A stretch of 64,000 nt of DNA from an uncultured Bacteroidia bacterium (lineage in GTDB: Bacteria > Bacteroidota > Bacteroidia > NS11-12g > UBA955), in contig CALSPH010000001.1 of the NCBI GenBank assembly GCA_943788195.1, positions 940,001-1,004,000 on the forward strand. Direction: 5' to 3'. The notes below the pieces were generated by a model. It ran no database searches. It saw only the letters and a program-made list of their open reading frames with translations, and was not told the origin of the DNA. Position 1 is the stretch's first letter; each line of letters starts with the position of its first letter. This document shows positions 27,262 to 35,438 of the stretch, piece by piece. The position numbers and the translations under genes are program-made.

Positions 27262-27587
27262 TGCAAAGGATTAACATAGGGGGTGTTCCGGAACACTTTA
27301 ATTTACCTTGGCACTTAGCCAAGGAGAATCATTTTTTTGAGAAAGAAAATATCGATTTAAATTGGGTAACCTGCAAAGGAGGCACGGGCCAAATGAGCGA
27401 AATGCTGGCTAATCAAGAATTGGATATGGCCATTTTATTAACTGAAGGTTCCGTTAAACATATCATTGAAAATCAAAAATTTAAAATAGCGCAAGTGTTT
27501 ATTAGCACTCCATTGGTATGGGGGATACACACAGGGTATGATTCGAAAATTGAATCCTATGGTAGAAAGTATATGAGCAAAGAGTAA
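27261..27587 (+). pseudogene. Truncated substrate-binding (NMT1/THI5-like) protein remnant
   Basis: The 108 residues match the N-terminal part of a family of periplasmic-binding-fold proteins that begin INIGGVPEHFNLPWHLA. They contain CKGGTGQMSEMLANQELDMAILLTEG and PLVWGIHTG. Full members are roughly 270-300 residues, so more than half is missing. The frame stops at 27587, exactly where small minus-strand genes of another character begin. That points to replacement of the 3' part by insertion or deletion rather than a simple stop mutation. It has no signal peptide. It starts at the cyclophilin stop with a 1-bp overlap. Confidence 0.6.
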
Positions 27588-27796
27588 TCTAGCGAACTAA
27601 CTTCTTTAAATTGAACTCCAATAATTTTATTTCCTAATCGAAGTAAAGTATATGAAAACGCCAATAATCCTAAAATAATAATTGTATTTTCATAAGACTC
27701 TGGAAACAAGGACTTGGTGATTAATAAGCAAAAAAACAGAATAACAGCTATTGAAAAATAGGCTGTGGGTGGACCATATAATTTAAGGCTTCTCAT
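27557..27796 (-). CDS. Small membrane protein, hypothetical
   Basis: A 79-aa protein with two probable transmembrane segments: about 12-30 (AYFSIAVILFFCLLITK) and 38-55 (NTIIILGLLAFSYTLLRLG). Its start shares one base with the stop of the preceding minus-strand gene, a TAATG-type junction. Its last codons run into the 3' end of the truncated binding-protein remnant, so its own C-terminus may also be truncated or a read-on. The function is unknown. Confidence 0.45.
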   Translation of the reverse strand: MRSLKLYGPPTAYFSIAVILFFCLLITKSLFPESYENTIIILGLLAFSYTLLRLGNKIIGVQFKEVSSLDYSLLIYFLP

Positions 27797-28140
27797 TAAT
27801 AGATTTCGCTAAATGTTGCTTGGGTTGTATAGGTTACGTTTTGAAGTTTGTAATATATGGTTCCATCTGTTGTATGTTGAATATCCGTATCTTGAGCGAT
27901 AATATTGATGTATTTGGAATATCCCGAAGTTGCAGGTTTAATACTGAAACTTTTCCATACATTTCTTTCTGGGATTGATGCGCCATCTATCGGTGCAACA
28001 TATAATGTATCTGGTTCTGAGGAAAAATTTAGATAGTCGGTATCTCCTTCATGGTGTGAGCCATCTTTATTTGCTACTCCCTTACCTAACTTAATTTTAA
28101 CTGTGCAGTTATCACCAAAGCCAATACAAGGTATAGACAT
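27796..28140 (-). CDS. Hypothetical protein, possibly the 3' half of a frameshifted gene
   Basis: 114 aa, beta-rich, no signal peptide. It begins MSIPCIGFGDNCTVKIKL and has pairs of cysteines only at its start. The preceding gene encodes a lipoprotein whose visible part ends with a Cys-rich segment (KCGHDFKECAGVGEWC). Together the two could form one disulfide-containing lipoprotein. The frames overlap by 55 bp, but a single base change would still leave a TAG just before this ATG, so the joined model is not proven. Confidence 0.45.
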   Translation of the reverse strand: MSIPCIGFGDNCTVKIKLGKGVANKDGSHHEGDTDYLNFSSEPDTLYVAPIDGASIPERNVWKSFSIKPATSGYSKYINIIAQDTDIQHTTDGTIYYKLQNVTYTTQATFSEIY

Positions 28141-28379
28141 CTATAAAAAAACATACTATTAAAACACCATTCACCGACACCAGCACATTCTTTAAAATCA
28201 TGTCCACATTTGAGGGTTACTTCAATGCTTCCCAATAATTTAGTTGCTATTGCATCTTGGGAGATTTTAGAAGAATCTGGGTTCCAAGTGTGTGTTGTTG
28301 AGTTTGTGGATTCATACTTGCCACAACTTAAAATGATTAGACTAGCACTGATGATTGCAATTAATGTTAACTTTTTCAT
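28086..28379 (-). CDS. Small hypothetical lipoprotein
   Basis: A 97-aa protein from ATG 28379 (MKKLTLIAIISASLIILSCG), with a clear lipobox (IILSC). A Cys-containing segment (CGHDFKECAGVGEWC) follows in the second half. The last 20 residues (FFYRCLYLVLALVITAQLKLS) look like an out-of-frame read-through, since the overlapping frame below continues with a plausible globular sequence. It is the first gene of a three-gene minus-strand group that abuts the broken binding-protein gene. Confidence 0.5.
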   Translation of the reverse strand: MKKLTLIAIISASLIILSCGKYESTNSTTHTWNPDSSKISQDAIATKLLGSIEVTLKCGHDFKECAGVGEWCFNSMFFYRCLYLVLALVITAQLKLS

Positions 28380-28486
28380 AATTTTTTTTTCATCAATATT
28401 CAAAAATCAGCATAATTGAAGCAAGAAGCTTTTTATGAGAGTGTCTTCATTTTTTATGAGCGTCATAATCTTTTTGAATTTCACAC

Positions 28487-28523
28487 AAAAAAGGTCCATT
28501 TGCTAAGCAAATGGACCTTTTTT
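28487..28523. terminator. Strong bidirectional terminator downstream of nrdJ
   Basis: A perfect 17-bp inverted repeat (AAAAAAGGTCCATTTGC and its complement) around the loop TAA. Both sides end in a homopolymer run, so it can act in either direction. It ends the nrdJ transcript 14 bp after the stop codon. Confidence 0.9.
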
Positions 28524-28536
28524 AAATATTATTAGC

Positions 28537-31500
28537 TTAGCTACAACCCATGCTGTTCCCACAGTTTAGGCATTTGTAGCAAGTGCCAGAACGCAAGGTA
28601 ATGTGCCCGCAAACATTGCAACTTGGTGCATCACTTTGCATGCTCTTCATATGCGCTTGGGATTGGTCTTCTCCATCCACCACTTTATAGGTTTTATTTG
28701 CACTTGAAGTTTCAGCAACTACTTCTGGCTGAGTCACTGGAGCCACTGGAGTTTGTTTAGGTACAAGAGCTGGTGCAATTGCGTTCCATTCAGTGGCCAA
28801 TTCAATTCTAGATTTATGTACGGTATCTGGCTTGATTTGAACTAAATCCTCTCTGCCTAAGTATTCAAATCCAAGCATTCTGAAAATGTAGTCAATGATT
28901 GAAGTAGCATTCTTGATGTTGCTATGCCCATCTACATAACCACTTGGCTCGAAACGCGTAAATGTAAATTTGTCAACGTATTCTTCAACCGGCACTCCAT
29001 ATTGCAGTCCAATAGAAATTGCAATCGAGAAACAGTTTAATAAAGAACGGAAGGTTGCTCCTTCTTTGTGCATGTCTACAAAGATTTCTCCAAGGGTACC
29101 GTCATTATATTCACCGGTGCGAACAAAGATGGTTTGCGAGCCTACCTTGGCTTTTTGCGTAAACCCTTTTCGTTTGTTCGGTAGTTTTTTACGCTCAACA
29201 ATATTTGAAAGTTGTCGTTTAAATTTCGTGTCAGGCGTATTGTTGATGATCAGCTTAGCTGCTTCCAACACCATTTCAGGGGTTAAGTCAGCAATACGTG
29301 TTTCTGCATTTGGTTTAGCTTGTACTGCTTCATCACTGGTTTCTTCAGCAGTATCTTTTGATTTGCTTTTCTTTTCAGACTTGTTACTCAATGGTTGAGA
29401 TAATTTGCAACCATCTCTGTACAATGCATTCGCTTTCAAGCCTAATTTCCAACTTAATTCGTAACTCGATTTAATGTCTTCTACAGTTGCTTCATTCGGA
29501 AGGTTAATGGTTTTAGAAATCGCTCCAGAAATAAATGGTTGTGCTGCTCCCATCATTTTTATGTGAGAATGCGCATGCAATACGCGTCTACCGATATTAC
29601 CACAACGGTTTGCACAATCAAATACGGGTAAGTGCTCATCTTTAAGTTTTGGTGCACCTTCAACCGTCATGGTTCCAGTTACATATAGGTTCACTTCGTC
29701 AATTTGCTCATCTGTGAATCCAAGGTGATTCAATAAATCAAATTCAGGGTTACTGTAAACGGTTTCAGCAACGCCAAGTTTTTCCATTGCTTTTTCACCC
29801 AGTGTGTATGCATTGATTGCATATCCAATTTCAAATGCAGATGGAATCGCTTTTTCAACCGTTTTGATATCCGTTTTACTCAAGCCTGCTTTTTCAAGGG
29901 TTTCAAAGTTGATATGTGGTGCACCTTTCAATGTCCCATGTCCAACGGCATACTTTAAAATGGCATCGGCATCCGCTTTAGAGTAGCCTAAGTTTTGTAA
30001 AGATAAAGGAACACTTTCATTGGCGATTTTGAAATATCCACCACCACTTAATTTTTTGAATTTAACCAATGCAAAATCAGGCTCAATTCCTGTAGTGTCA
30101 CAATCCATTAATAAGCCTATCGTACCTGTTGGTGCAATTACAGTAGATTGTGCATTTCTATATCCATGTTTTTCTCCTAGTTGAAGTGCCTTGTCCCATG
30201 CATTGCACGCGGCTTTTAACAGCTCTTCTGGACAATGTTGTGGATCAATTCCCACTGCAGGAACACTTAATCCTTCATAGGCAAGTGGCGTATTATATGC
30301 TGCATAGCGATGATTTCTCATTACGCGCAACATGTGTTTTTTGTTCTTTTCGTATTGTGCAAATGGGCCTTTTACAGCAGCCATTTCTGCAGAAGTAGCA
30401 TAAGCCGTTCCTGTAAGTATGGCAGTAATTGCACCGCAAATTGCATTCGCTTTTGGACTGTCATAAGGTATGCCAGCTACCATTAATAATGAACCAAGGT
30501 TTGCATAACCCAATCCCAAGGTTCTGTAATCATAACTTAATTGTGCAACTTCTTTTGAAGGGAATTGCGCCATAAGAACAGAAATTTCAAGTACTGCAGT
30601 CCAAGTTCTTGCAGCATGCTCAAATCCATCAATATCAAACTCAAGTGTAGTGTCGTTAAAGAATTTTCGAAGATTCAATGAAGCAAGATTACAAGCAGTA
30701 TTATCCAAGAACATATATTCTGAACAAGGATTCGATGCATTGATTCTGCCCCCTTCTGGGCATGTGTGCCATTCGTTGATTGTAGTATCATACTGCATTC
30801 CAGGATCTGCACAAGCCCAAGCAGCATCTGCTATAGTATCCCATACTTCTCTTGCTGGAATTTCTTTCATTACCCTGCCATCTGTTCGAGCAGTTAATTC
30901 CCAATTTGTATCGTTTTTAAGCGCCTCAAAAAACTTATTAGGCACACGTACCGAATTGTTAGAGTTCTGTCCGCTAACGGTCGCATATGCCTCTCCTTCG
31001 TAATCGCTTGCGTATCCTGCATCGATCAATGCAGCAACTTTTTTCTCTTCTTCTTTTTTCCATTGGATAAACTCCATGATTTCTGGATGATCTAAATCAA
31101 GCGTTACCATTTTAGCTGCTCTTCGTGTAGTTCCTCCAGATTTAATGGCTCCTGCGGCTCTGTCTCCAATTTTTAAGAAGGACATTAAGCCACTTGAAGA
31201 ACCTCCACCTGAAAGGGTTTCATTTGCTCCTCTTATTCTTGAGAAGTTGGTTCCAACACCTGAGCCATATTTGAAAATACGTGCTTCACGAGTCCATAAA
31301 TCCATAATACCCCCTTCGTTCACCAAATCATCATCTACAGATAAGATGAAACATGCGTGGGGTTGAGGTCTTTCGTAAGCACTTGTTGAACGTTGTAATT
31401 TCCCTGAGTCAGGATCTACATAATAATGACCTTGTGGCTTGCCTGTGATTGCGTATGAGCTATGCAATCCAGTATTAAACCATTGGGGTGAATTTGGTGC

Positions 31501-31902
31501 AGCTTGCTGCGCCAATAGAGAATAGACCAATTCATCATAAAAGACCTGAGCATCATTGTCTGTTTCAAAATAATCGTATTTGGCTCCCCATTCTCTCCAG
31601 CAATTTGCCAAACGATGAACGGTTTGTTTGGCAGAATTCTCTGCTCCAAGTGATCCATCTTCTTGAGGAACACCTGCTTTTCTGAAGTATTTCTGAGCCA
31701 TGATATCAGTGGCCACTTGTGACCAACCTTTAGGCACCTCAACATCATTCATTTCAAAAACTTTATCTCCATTTGGGTTTTTAATTACCGATGAACGCAA
31801 TTCATAATCGAACAGATCATAAGGGGAAACGCCATCTTTGGTAAAATGTCTTTTAAATCTCAAGCCTTTTTTTGAGAATAGGGTGTCATTGGTTTTGCTC
31901 AT
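28537..31902 (-). CDS. nrdJ: Adenosylcobalamin-dependent ribonucleotide reductase (class II)
   Basis: A 1121-aa class II ribonucleotide reductase, which makes deoxyribonucleotides without oxygen requirement using adenosylcobalamin. Visible are [10 protein letters not shown] (substrate-site Cys region equivalent), [36 protein letters not shown] with the radical-transfer NxCxE motif (N-P-C-S-E), and [19 protein letters not shown]. The C-terminus has a long extension ending in a zinc-ribbon ([27 protein letters not shown]) with redox-active cysteines. It is monocistronic between its own promoter and a strong terminator. No class I reductase is in the window. Confidence 0.96.
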   Translation of the reverse strand: MSKTNDTLFSKKGLRFKRHFTKDGVSPYDLFDYELRSSVIKNPNGDKVFEMNDVEVPKGWSQVATDIMAQKYFRKAGVPQEDGSLGAENSAKQTVHRLANCWREWGAKYDYFETDNDAQVFYDELVYSLLAQQAAPNSPQWFNTGLHSSYAITGKPQGHYYVDPDSGKLQRSTSAYERPQPHACFILSVDDDLVNEGGIMDLWTREARIFKYGSGVGTNFSRIRGANETLSGGGSSSGLMSFLKIGDRAAGAIKSGGTTRRAAKMVTLDLDHPEIMEFIQWKKEEEKKVAALIDAGYASDYEGEAYATVSGQNSNNSVRVPNKFFEALKNDTNWELTARTDGRVMKEIPAREVWDTIADAAWACADPGMQYDTTINEWHTCPEGGRINASNPCSEYMFLDNTACNLASLNLRKFFNDTTLEFDIDGFEHAARTWTAVLEISVLMAQFPSKEVAQLSYDYRTLGLGYANLGSLLMVAGIPYDSPKANAICGAITAILTGTAYATSAEMAAVKGPFAQYEKNKKHMLRVMRNHRYAAYNTPLAYEGLSVPAVGIDPQHCPEELLKAACNAWDKALQLGEKHGYRNAQSTVIAPTGTIGLLMDCDTTGIEPDFALVKFKKLSGGGYFKIANESVPLSLQNLGYSKADADAILKYAVGHGTLKGAPHINFETLEKAGLSKTDIKTVEKAIPSAFEIGYAINAYTLGEKAMEKLGVAETVYSNPEFDLLNHLGFTDEQIDEVNLYVTGTMTVEGAPKLKDEHLPVFDCANRCGNIGRRVLHAHSHIKMMGAAQPFISGAISKTINLPNEATVEDIKSSYELSWKLGLKANALYRDGCKLSQPLSNKSEKKSKSKDTAEETSDEAVQAKPNAETRIADLTPEMVLEAAKLIINNTPDTKFKRQLSNIVERKKLPNKRKGFTQKAKVGSQTIFVRTGEYNDGTLGEIFVDMHKEGATFRSLLNCFSIAISIGLQYGVPVEEYVDKFTFTRFEPSGYVDGHSNIKNATSIIDYIFRMLGFEYLGREDLVQIKPDTVHKSRIELATEWNAIAPALVPKQTPVAPVTQPEVVAETSSANKTYKVVDGEDQSQAHMKSMQSDAPSCNVCGHITLRSGTCYKCLNCGNSMGCS

Positions 31903-31936
31903 GTTTTTTTATTTGTAATATAAGTCGAAAAAATTG

Positions 31937-31970
31937 GAGAAAAAAGAACCCCTAGGTCAGAGGGGTTTCT
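31937..31970 (-). promoter_or_regulatory. Hairpin with T-tract in the nrdJ 5' leader
   Basis: Read on the minus strand, a stem of AACCCCT and AGGGGTT with a 7-nt loop is followed by TCTTTTTTCTCC, like an intrinsic terminator. It lies between the predicted transcription start (about 31977) and the nrdJ ATG (31902). It could be an attenuator or a 5' stabilising stem. No cobalamin-riboswitch features were recognised. Confidence 0.55.
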
Positions 31971-31981
31971 TAATCTTACTT

Positions 31982-32012
31982 CAAAAGTATTTTATCCATT
32001 GATATGAGCAAA
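31982..32012 (-). promoter_or_regulatory. Promoter of nrdJ
   Basis: On the minus strand TTTG (32012-32009), 19 bp, then TACTTTTG (31989-31982). This is a full match to the Bacteroidota consensus TTTG-N19-TAnnTTTG and the best promoter in the window. The predicted leader is about 75 nt. Confidence 0.7.
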
Positions 32013-32019
32013 TACCTAC

Positions 32020-32028
32020 TTATCCACA
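32020..32028 (+). promoter_or_regulatory. DnaA-box-like sequence upstream of nrdJ
   Basis: TTATCCACA, the perfect 9-bp DnaA box consensus, lies 7 bp upstream of the nrdJ -33 element. It is a single box, so not an origin. DnaA control of reductase genes is known from E. coli nrdAB; a role here is inference. Confidence 0.4.
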
Positions 32029-32090
32029 AAAGGGTGGAGATGGCATAAGAATGGGCTGTCAAGGCTGTTGAAAAATCAAAAGTTTTTTAC

Positions 32091-32112
32091 TATTCCGAAA
32101 CGTATATTCCGA
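32091..32112. repeat. Short direct repeat TATTCCGA in the nrdJ / GGGP synthase intergenic region
   Basis: TATTCCGA occurs at 32091-32098 and 32105-32112, 14 bp apart start to start. It sits in the middle of the 323-bp region between the divergent nrdJ and GGGP synthase genes and could be an operator. No known regulator site was recognised. Confidence 0.35.
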
Positions 32113-32206
32113 CCCTTTTTTTTGATATATGTTTCAACAAATATAGCTCAACCCCCGCTACGAATACAATAATAACTAAATTTGGTTTTGAACCAATGAT
32201 ATTGAG

Positions 32207-32214
32207 TATATTTG
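32207..32214 (+). promoter_or_regulatory. Putative -7 box for the GGGP synthase gene
   Basis: TATATTTG matches TAnnTTTG. It lies downstream of the ATG at 32196 and 11 bp upstream of a TTG at 32226, which favours the TTG as start. Imperfectly spaced TTTG motifs at 32181 and 32187 could serve as -33. Confidence 0.4.
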
Positions 32215-32225
32215 CTTCCTCAGTT

Positions 32226-32996
32226 TTGACAAAATCTATATTAGAACATATTCAAGAAGGAAAGCTGCAAAATAGAAAATCGTTAGCAGTATTAATTGAT
32301 CCTGATACCAGTAATGATAATATTAAGGAAGTTTGCATGCTTTGCAATTCTTTAGAAGTGGACTACATTTTTTGTGGTGGTAGTTTGGTAACGCAAGGCC
32401 AAACCGATTCCTGTATTCAATTAATAAAACAATACACAAAGGTACCGGTTTTGATTTTTCCAGGGAACGAAATGCATGTATCCAACAGAGCAGATGGCAT
32501 CTTGTTTTTATCTTTAGTAAGTGGACGAAATGCCGAATACCTTATCGGAAAGCAAGTGGTTTCAGCACCATTCTTAAGACGATCAGGTCTGGAGATATTG
32601 TCCACCGGATATATCCTTGTGGATGGAGGAAGAACAACCACGGTTAACTACGTGAGCCAAACCATACCCATTCCTTCCAATAAGCCGGATATTGCAGCAG
32701 CGACAGCAATGGCATCAGAAATGTTAGGGCAGAAGTTAATTTATATGGATGCAGGTAGCGGAGCAATGTCGCCCATACCAGCTAAAATGGTTGCAAAAGT
32801 TGCAAAATCTGTTGAGGCTCCTGTAATCGTGGGTGGTGGAATTGATACTGCCGAAAAGGCGTTTAAAATATTTGATGCAGGCGCCTCTTTAGTTGTAGTT
32901 GGTAATGCCTTAGAAAAAAAGCCTGGCTTGTTGAATGAGTTGATTGCAGCCAGAGATAGCTTCAAAGTATCCAGTGCATCAATTAATAATGCTTAA
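32226..32996 (+). CDS. Geranylgeranylglyceryl/heptaprenylglyceryl phosphate synthase family protein
   Basis: A TIM-barrel prenyltransferase of the GGGPS/PcrB family, which joins an isoprenoid diphosphate to sn-glycerol-1-phosphate. Conserved segments are SLAVLIDPD near the start, FCGGSLVTQG, ILVDGGRTTTVNYVS with IPIPSNKPDIAAATAMASE, YMDAGSGA, and the phosphate-binding VIVGGGIDTAEKA and VVVGNALE. From the TTG at 32226 the length is 256 aa, like relatives. An ATG at 32196 would add ten residues but precedes the -7 box. The 3' end overlaps menC by 4 bp on the opposite strand. The product in bacteria of this group is not certain. Confidence 0.85.
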   Translation: MTKSILEHIQEGKLQNRKSLAVLIDPDTSNDNIKEVCMLCNSLEVDYIFCGGSLVTQGQTDSCIQLIKQYTKVPVLIFPGNEMHVSNRADGILFLSLVSGRNAEYLIGKQVVSAPFLRRSGLEILSTGYILVDGGRTTTVNYVSQTIPIPSNKPDIAAATAMASEMLGQKLIYMDAGSGAMSPIPAKMVAKVAKSVEAPVIVGGGIDTAEKAFKIFDAGASLVVVGNALEKKPGLLNELIAARDSFKVSSASINNA

Positions 32997-33970
32997 TTTT
33001 TCCAACAGAATTGATCTTTCTCATAGTAGAAAGGCCGATCAAAGTTTTCTTTGAACAACGATCCAGTACCCAAACCTTGAGGCAATGATAATTTGTACTT
33101 ACTCAACCATAATGCAATATGGTATAAGCCGATATTGCTTTCAAGGGAACTAGTCGCCCACCATTCTGTATTATTTCGTTGCGCATGATGGATCCATTGA
33201 TCGCAATGTGCAAAACCTCCGTGTAAAGTAGGTTTTAGAATGATAAACTGAGGCTTGATTTTTCGCATCAACTTGGCTTGCTGATCGGCTTTAATATCGA
33301 TTAATTCTTCATCCAAACCGATGGCAATTTCACTTTCCTTACAAACCATTTCCATGGCATCCCATTGTCCTGGCTGTATAGGTTGTTCTATGGAATGAAT
33401 CCCAAACCGACTTAAATCCTTCAGTTTATGGATGGCGTCATCTAAATGAAATGCGCCATTCGCATCCAAGCGCAACTCTATTTTCTTGGCGTAATGTTTA
33501 CGCACTTTTTCCAAGAACCGGCATTCCGCATCAAAGTCATGTTGGCCAATTTTTACTTTAATACAGTCAAAGCCAGCATCCACTTTCTTCACAAGCTCAT
33601 CCCACATTTGGTCAAATCCATTCATCCAAATTAGCCCATTGATTTTAATGGGTTCTTTATGTAACGGCTTACCATGTAATTCCCTTTCCAATTGCATGCC
33701 TTCAAAAGCAAATTTTAAGGATGACGGGAAAGAAGCAGTAAGCTCAGTGGTTTCTTTTTTGTTTTTAGGAAAGCGATCCATTTCATTAAGAATGGCAATG
33801 CATTCCTCAATTTTCTCTTTGCTCAGATGTACTAAAGGGGCACATTCTCCTTGTATAACCTGATCTTCAAAAGCCGCAGAAATGAGCACAATGTGTTTAT
33901 CCAAGTAGTCAATTTTTGACGTCTTGGCGGGTTTAATAAACTGTAATTGATGTTTTATGTACGACTTCAT
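32993..33970 (-). CDS. menC: o-Succinylbenzoate synthase (enolase superfamily)
   Basis: A 325-aa enolase-superfamily protein. The catalytic lysines KVK are at 138-140, the metal ligands are D169 (LRLDANG), E195 (SIEQP) and D220 (GLDEE), and the second-side lysine is K246 (LKPTL). MenC dehydrates SHCHC to o-succinylbenzoate in menaquinone synthesis. The enolase superfamily includes muconate-lactonising and dipeptide-epimerase relatives, but the 4-bp overlap with menA upstream strongly supports MenC. It converges on the GGGP synthase gene. Confidence 0.9.
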   Translation of the reverse strand: MKSYIKHQLQFIKPAKTSKIDYLDKHIVLISAAFEDQVIQGECAPLVHLSKEKIEECIAILNEMDRFPKNKKETTELTASFPSSLKFAFEGMQLERELHGKPLHKEPIKINGLIWMNGFDQMWDELVKKVDAGFDCIKVKIGQHDFDAECRFLEKVRKHYAKKIELRLDANGAFHLDDAIHKLKDLSRFGIHSIEQPIQPGQWDAMEMVCKESEIAIGLDEELIDIKADQQAKLMRKIKPQFIILKPTLHGGFAHCDQWIHHAQRNNTEWWATSSLESNIGLYHIALWLSKYKLSLPQGLGTGSLFKENFDRPFYYEKDQFCWKN

Positions 33971-34875
33971 GAGCTGGTTGCGAATATAACCGCACTACTG
34001 AAAAGAATGATGGATAGCAACATGGTGAGTAATGAGATATACTTAAGCTGTTTATTGTATTCCATAAACTCATCTTGCTTTAAGTTCATGAATGCATGTA
34101 AAACAAGAACCAGTAAGAAAAGAGGAATAGCCAAATACGGAGAATTGTATGTTAAAATCAATACAATCCAACAAAATGATCCTATCGCAGCAAGAATAAT
34201 TTGATAAATTCTGCTGTTTACAAATCCGATTATTACAGGAATAGTCCTTTTATTATTCTCCGCATCTTTTTTGATATCCCGCACATTATTGATGTTGAGT
34301 ACCATAGTTGAAAAACTGCCAATAGCAATTGCACCCAATATTGCCTCCCAGCTCAACGTGCGCATTTGGATATAATAGGTGACCAGAACAGAAGCCAGTC
34401 CAAAGAATACAAAAACAAATATGTCTCCAAAGCCATTGTACCCGTATGCTCTTTTACCCATGGTGTACGCAATCGCTGAGCCAATTGCCGTCAAACCAAT
34501 TAAGAATAAAATCCATTGGTCGGTTGGTGTTAAGTCGGTATACCAAATTAGTGAGATACCCGCTACCAAACTTAATAATGCCGTTATAACAATGGCGGCT
34601 TTCATTTGGCTTTCTTTTATGTCGCCATTTGCTAAGGCTCTATCCGTACGATTTGCCAATTGATCTGTGCCTTTTTTGAAGTCACCAAGATCGTTAGAAA
34701 AATTACTTAGAATTTGAAGCAACATCGCCACCAGTATGCATAAAACTGCTTGAAAAGGATTAATACTTGAGTTTTCAAATAGGGCTAAGGATATCCCTGT
34801 CAGAGGTCCTGCAATAGCCAAGGCTAATGTTTTGGGTCTTGAAGCAGAAAGCCATGATTTGAAAACATTGGACAT
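33967..34875 (-). CDS. menA: 1,4-Dihydroxy-2-naphthoate polyprenyltransferase
   Basis: A 302-aa UbiA-superfamily membrane enzyme with about eight or nine hydrophobic helices. The first Asp-rich motif is NDLGDFKKGTD; the second region NNVRDIKKDAENNKRT is the DHNA prenyltransferase version. It attaches the isoprenoid tail to DHNA to give demethylmenaquinone. ATG 34875 (MSNVFKSWLSASRPKT) fits family starts better than the upstream start at 34929, which would overlap the promoter of the divergent lipoprotein gene. It overlaps menC by 4 bp. Confidence 0.92.
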   Translation of the reverse strand: MSNVFKSWLSASRPKTLALAIAGPLTGISLALFENSSINPFQAVLCILVAMLLQILSNFSNDLGDFKKGTDQLANRTDRALANGDIKESQMKAAIVITALLSLVAGISLIWYTDLTPTDQWILFLIGLTAIGSAIAYTMGKRAYGYNGFGDIFVFVFFGLASVLVTYYIQMRTLSWEAILGAIAIGSFSTMVLNINNVRDIKKDAENNKRTIPVIIGFVNSRIYQIILAAIGSFCWIVLILTYNSPYLAIPLFLLVLVLHAFMNLKQDEFMEYNKQLKYISLLTMLLSIILFSSAVIFATSS

Positions 34876-34877
34876 GG

Positions 34878-34906
34878 TTGTTATTCTTAAATAAATAGTA
34901 TATTTG
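34878..34906 (+). promoter_or_regulatory. Promoter of the small lipoprotein gene at 34938
   Basis: TTG at 34878-34880, 18 bp, then TATATTTG at 34899-34906, close to the Bacteroidota consensus. The ATG follows 31 bp later. Confidence 0.6.
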
Positions 34907-34937
34907 CATCGCAAAATAACTATAAACAAATAGACTT

Positions 34938-35342
34938 ATGAAAAAAATTTTACTACCCCTATTGGTATTGACTCTAGTTTTGGGTTCATGCAATAAGTAT
35001 GAAGAAGGACCGGGTTTTTCTTTGCGTTCTAAAAAAGCAAGAGTAGCAGGTGACTGGAAACTCGAAAAATTAATCTATAATGGACAAGATGAGCCTTTAG
35101 ACGCAGATGATAAAGACGATGTATGGAAATTTGATAAAGATGGAACATTTGAAATTCAAGATCCTGGGTTCTCAACGGAAAAGGGGAAATGGTCGTTTGA
35201 TGACAAGAAAGAAAATATAACATTAACATTTGATGGTGGGCCATTTGCCCTTGTTGCTGAAGTTGTAAGGCTTGCCAACAATGAGTTTTGGTATAAGTAT
35301 ACGGACGGATCAGATGTGCAAGAAGTACATTTGATGCAATAA
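34938..35342 (+). CDS. Small lipocalin-like lipoprotein
   Basis: A 134-aa lipoprotein with signal peptide and lipobox (LVLGSC, Cys near 18). The mature part alternates strands: VAGDWKLEKLIYNG, DVWKFDKDGTFEI, GKWSFDDKKENITLTF and FWYKYTDGSDVQEVHL. This is the pattern of lipocalin-like stress lipoproteins common in Bacteroidota. The function is unknown. It is a single-gene unit with its own promoter and a perfect terminator. Confidence 0.75.
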   Translation: MKKILLPLLVLTLVLGSCNKYEEGPGFSLRSKKARVAGDWKLEKLIYNGQDEPLDADDKDDVWKFDKDGTFEIQDPGFSTEKGKWSFDDKKENITLTFDGGPFALVAEVVRLANNEFWYKYTDGSDVQEVHLMQ

Positions 35343-35357
35343 TTAAAATTCAATCTT

Positions 35358-35395
35358 AAAAAAACCTAGATGCAAATGCATTTAGGTTTTTTTTA
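35358..35395 (+). terminator. Terminator of the lipoprotein gene
   Basis: AAAAAACCTA-g-ATGCA and TGCAT-t-TAGGTTTTTT form a long stem around a short loop, followed by T. The in-frame ATG at 35370 lies inside this stem, which argues against using it as the miaB start. Confidence 0.88.
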
Positions 35396-35421
35396 TGCAA
35401 TAGGTTTTTTTGTTTTAAGCT

Positions 35422-35429
35422 TATCTTTG
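35422..35429 (+). promoter_or_regulatory. Putative -7 box for miaB
   Basis: TATCTTTG matches TAnnTTTG and ends 9 bp before the chosen ATG at 35439. No -33 element at the expected spacing is evident. Confidence 0.45.
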
Positions 35430-35438
35430 CCCGCATCA

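Noticed and set aside
28970-29398. 142-codon open frame antisense to nrdJ
   Set aside because: It is a shadow of a long, well-conserved gene on the other strand.
31903-32195. Cobalamin riboswitch before nrdJ
   Set aside because: No B12-box-like segment or conserved core was recognised; only a simple hairpin is visible.
35370-35438. Upstream start for miaB giving a hydrophobic N-terminus
   Set aside because: The ATG is inside the perfect terminator stem of the preceding gene and the segment contains the -7 box; MiaB is a cytosolic protein without a signal peptide.
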